12,871 nt of DNA from SG8-41 sp032123035. GTDB taxonomy: Bacteria > Pseudomonadota > Gammaproteobacteria > Burkholderiales > SG8-41. Within the stretch, counting starts at the first letter, position 1. Every line of letters starts with the position of its first letter. The notes below the pieces were generated by a model, which was not told where the DNA came from, made no database searches, and saw nothing but the letters and a program-made list of their open reading frames with translations. Of this stretch, positions 11,729-12,871 are shown one piece after another. The DNA lies in assembly GCA_032123035.1 (NCBI GenBank), contig JAQBFV010000112.1, forward strand, positions 1-12,871. The letters run 5' to 3'. The position numbers were made by a program, and so were the translations under genes.

Positions 11729-12666
11729 CGTTCGTCGAGGTAATGGGGCGGCATGGTGAGGTGGCGGCGCGCCACCCCATATGGCGCTGGCCGAGCCGCG
11801 TCGGGCGCAGCTACGAGATGGACGTCATATTGGATGACCCGTTCGTAGCGGCCGGCCATCTCGAGATCCGCGAAGGTCCGAACGGCGGGTTCGAGGTCGA
11901 GGATCTGCAGTCAGTCAATGGCATGGTCGTCCCGCCTTCTCCCGAAAAGAGGAACTGCGTCGAGGTCAGGCCGGAAGACGTAGTCCGCATCGGTCATACG
12001 CAACTCAGAATTCGTCCCCGGTCGTACGCGGTCGCGGCCGAGCGCCCGATCCTGCAGACTGCCGCCTACCGGCAGCCGGTCCTGTTCCTGATCGTTGCCG
12101 TGGTGGTGTTGGCGACGTTCGTATGGGATGCCTACGTCACGACGAGCCATCGCGATGAAAAGGCGATCATGGTGATCCTGGTGGCGTTGGCGACGGCCGC
12201 CGGTGCCGTGTGGATCGCGGTATGGTCGTTGGTGGGCCGGACGGTAGGAGGCCGCGCCAATTTCGCCGCGCATGGACTCGTGGCGTGCGCCGGCGTGCTC
12301 GCGCTGGAGCTATGGACGATGACCGTGGGCTACCTCGCATTCGGCTTCGACGCGGGCTGGCTGGAAACCCTGGGCCTCGTGGGCGCTGCGGCGCTGTTCG
12401 CTTGCATTGTTTATCGCCACTTGCGCCTGGCTTCCCGGTCGAGCCGGCCCATGCACGCAACCGTGGCAGCCGCGGTGTCTCTCGTCGCCTTTGGCGGTGC
12501 GGCCGTGCTGACGAATCTTACGGCCGCGATGGACCCCGCCGTGCAGTCTCACAGCCAGAGCCTCAAGGCGCCGTTATTCGTTATGGTTTCGGGAATCACC
12601 CCGGCAGCTTTTCTCGAGGGCGCAGACGGCCTCAAGCGGGAAGTAGACGCGATGGCGTCCGACTGA
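11716..12666 (+). CDS. FHA-domain protein with about five transmembrane helices
   Basis: A 316-residue inner-membrane protein. Residues about 20-100 form a forkhead-associated domain, normally a phosphothreonine-binding module: GR at 30-31, the DVILDDPFV strand, H48, and the DLQSVNG turn (63-69). The serine usual before the conserved histidine is alanine here (VAAGH). About five hydrophobic helices follow near 121-141, 150-172, 182-208, 216-236 and 247-267, leaving a C-terminal tail of about 48 residues. With FHA in the cytoplasm, an odd number of helices puts the tail in the periplasm, where the upstream protease acts. The TTG start at 11716 is supported by GGAGG at 11704-11708 and by 13-base overlap with the protease gene. 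No kinase or phosphatase gene is in view. FHA and membrane calls are firm; function is inferred. Confidence 0.87.
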   Translation: MEPLAFVEVMGRHGEVAARHPIWRWPSRVGRSYEMDVILDDPFVAAGHLEIREGPNGGFEVEDLQSVNGMVVPPSPEKRNCVEVRPEDVVRIGHTQLRIRPRSYAVAAERPILQTAAYRQPVLFLIVAVVVLATFVWDAYVTTSHRDEKAIMVILVALATAAGAVWIAVWSLVGRTVGGRANFAAHGLVACAGVLALELWTMTVGYLAFGFDAGWLETLGLVGAAALFACIVYRHLRLASRSSRPMHATVAAAVSLVAFGGAAVLTNLTAAMDPAVQSHSQSLKAPLFVMVSGITPAAFLEGADGLKREVDAMASD

Positions 12667-12667
12667 A

Positions 12668-12792
12668 CCCAAAGGCGGATGGCGGATGGCGGAAGGCGAA
12701 AGGCGGAAGGCGAAGCAAACCCCGCTTAACCAACAGATTCTAAATTCATCCTTCATCCTTCATCCTTCATCCTTCTGACTTCTGCCTTTGGG
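12668..12792. repeat. Composite heptamer element, copy E, with terminal inverted repeats
   Basis: The element fits exactly between two convergent stop codons. The ends CCCAAAGGCGGA (12668-12679) and TCTGCCTTTGGG (12781-12792) are inverted copies with one mismatch. Inside are GGCGGAA/GGCGAAA heptamers, a middle segment whose minus strand reads GGTTAAGCGGGGTTTGC, and a CATCCTT heptamer array (about 12747-12773). The right edge CTGCCTTTGGG is shared with copies A and D. Confidence 0.8.
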
Positions 12793-12793
12793 C

Positions 12794-12871
12794 TCAGGCC
12801 ATGGCCCGCAGCCCGTCCACGTAGACGTAGCTGCGGCGATCGTGGTCGAAGATGTAGCTTAAAAGCTGGCG
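12794..12871 (-). CDS. 3' end of an unrecognised gene, cut by the window edge
   Basis: The minus strand is open from the window edge to the TGA at 12794-12796, giving 25 residues: RQLLSYIFDHDRRSYVYVDG then LRAMA. Codon composition and aromatic content look like a real protein end and the stop lies one base beyond copy E. The family cannot be recognised from so short a tail. Confidence 0.55.
   Translation of the reverse strand, partial: RQLLSYIFDHDRRSYVYVDGLRAMA

Overview
The window is GC-rich chromosomal DNA from an environmental bacterium. A Bug-type (TctC) solute-binding protein, TauD, VOC, SDR and carboxymuconolactone-decarboxylase enzymes, and an FNR-type box all point to a proteobacterium, most likely Betaproteobacteria/Burkholderiales. 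This is inferred from gene content, since there is no rRNA or other marker gene. I see no tRNA, rRNA, transposase, phage gene or CRISPR array.

Layout: flavin amine oxidase (+, 127-1437); DUF1847 metal-binding protein (-, 1696-2400) with an FNR-like box and a matching -10 upstream; secreted TctC/Bug protein (+, 2734-3705); a 35-codon ORF of unknown origin (+, 3968-4075); VOC protein (-, 4083-4520); a short 3' remnant of an SDR gene (+, 4589-4612); a tail-anchored coiled-coil protein (+, 4816-5178); TauD/TfdA dioxygenase (+, 5443-6309) followed by a coding-looking scrap in another frame; carboxymuconolactone decarboxylase-like protein (+, 6566-6982); conserved hypothetical (+, 7168-7635); DinB-like protein (+, 7722-8231); SDR with a degenerate active site (-, 8426-9202) divergent from an alpha/beta hydrolase (+, 9330-10127); trypsin-like periplasmic protease overlapping an FHA/multi-TM membrane protein (+, 10421-12666); and the 3' end of an unrecognised gene (-, 12794-12871).

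Most genes look like single transcription units for small-molecule catabolism and do not form one obvious pathway. The exceptions are the protease-FHA pair, which is translationally coupled and probably works together across the inner membrane, and possibly the divergent SDR/hydrolase pair.

The most striking feature is the intergenic DNA. Nearly every gap holds short tandem repeats of 7, 8, 9-10 or 13 bp. Many are stop-codon-rich and begin at, or supply, the stop codon of the neighbouring gene. Five gaps carry a composite element: a GAAAGGC-type array, a shared core around TAACGG-TTTT-CTTCCG, and a CTTCCGC-type array. At one copy the 3' end of an SDR gene has been duplicated together with the element. 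Other gaps carry nested inverted repeats of 9-10 bp units and a 90-bp MITE-like palindrome.
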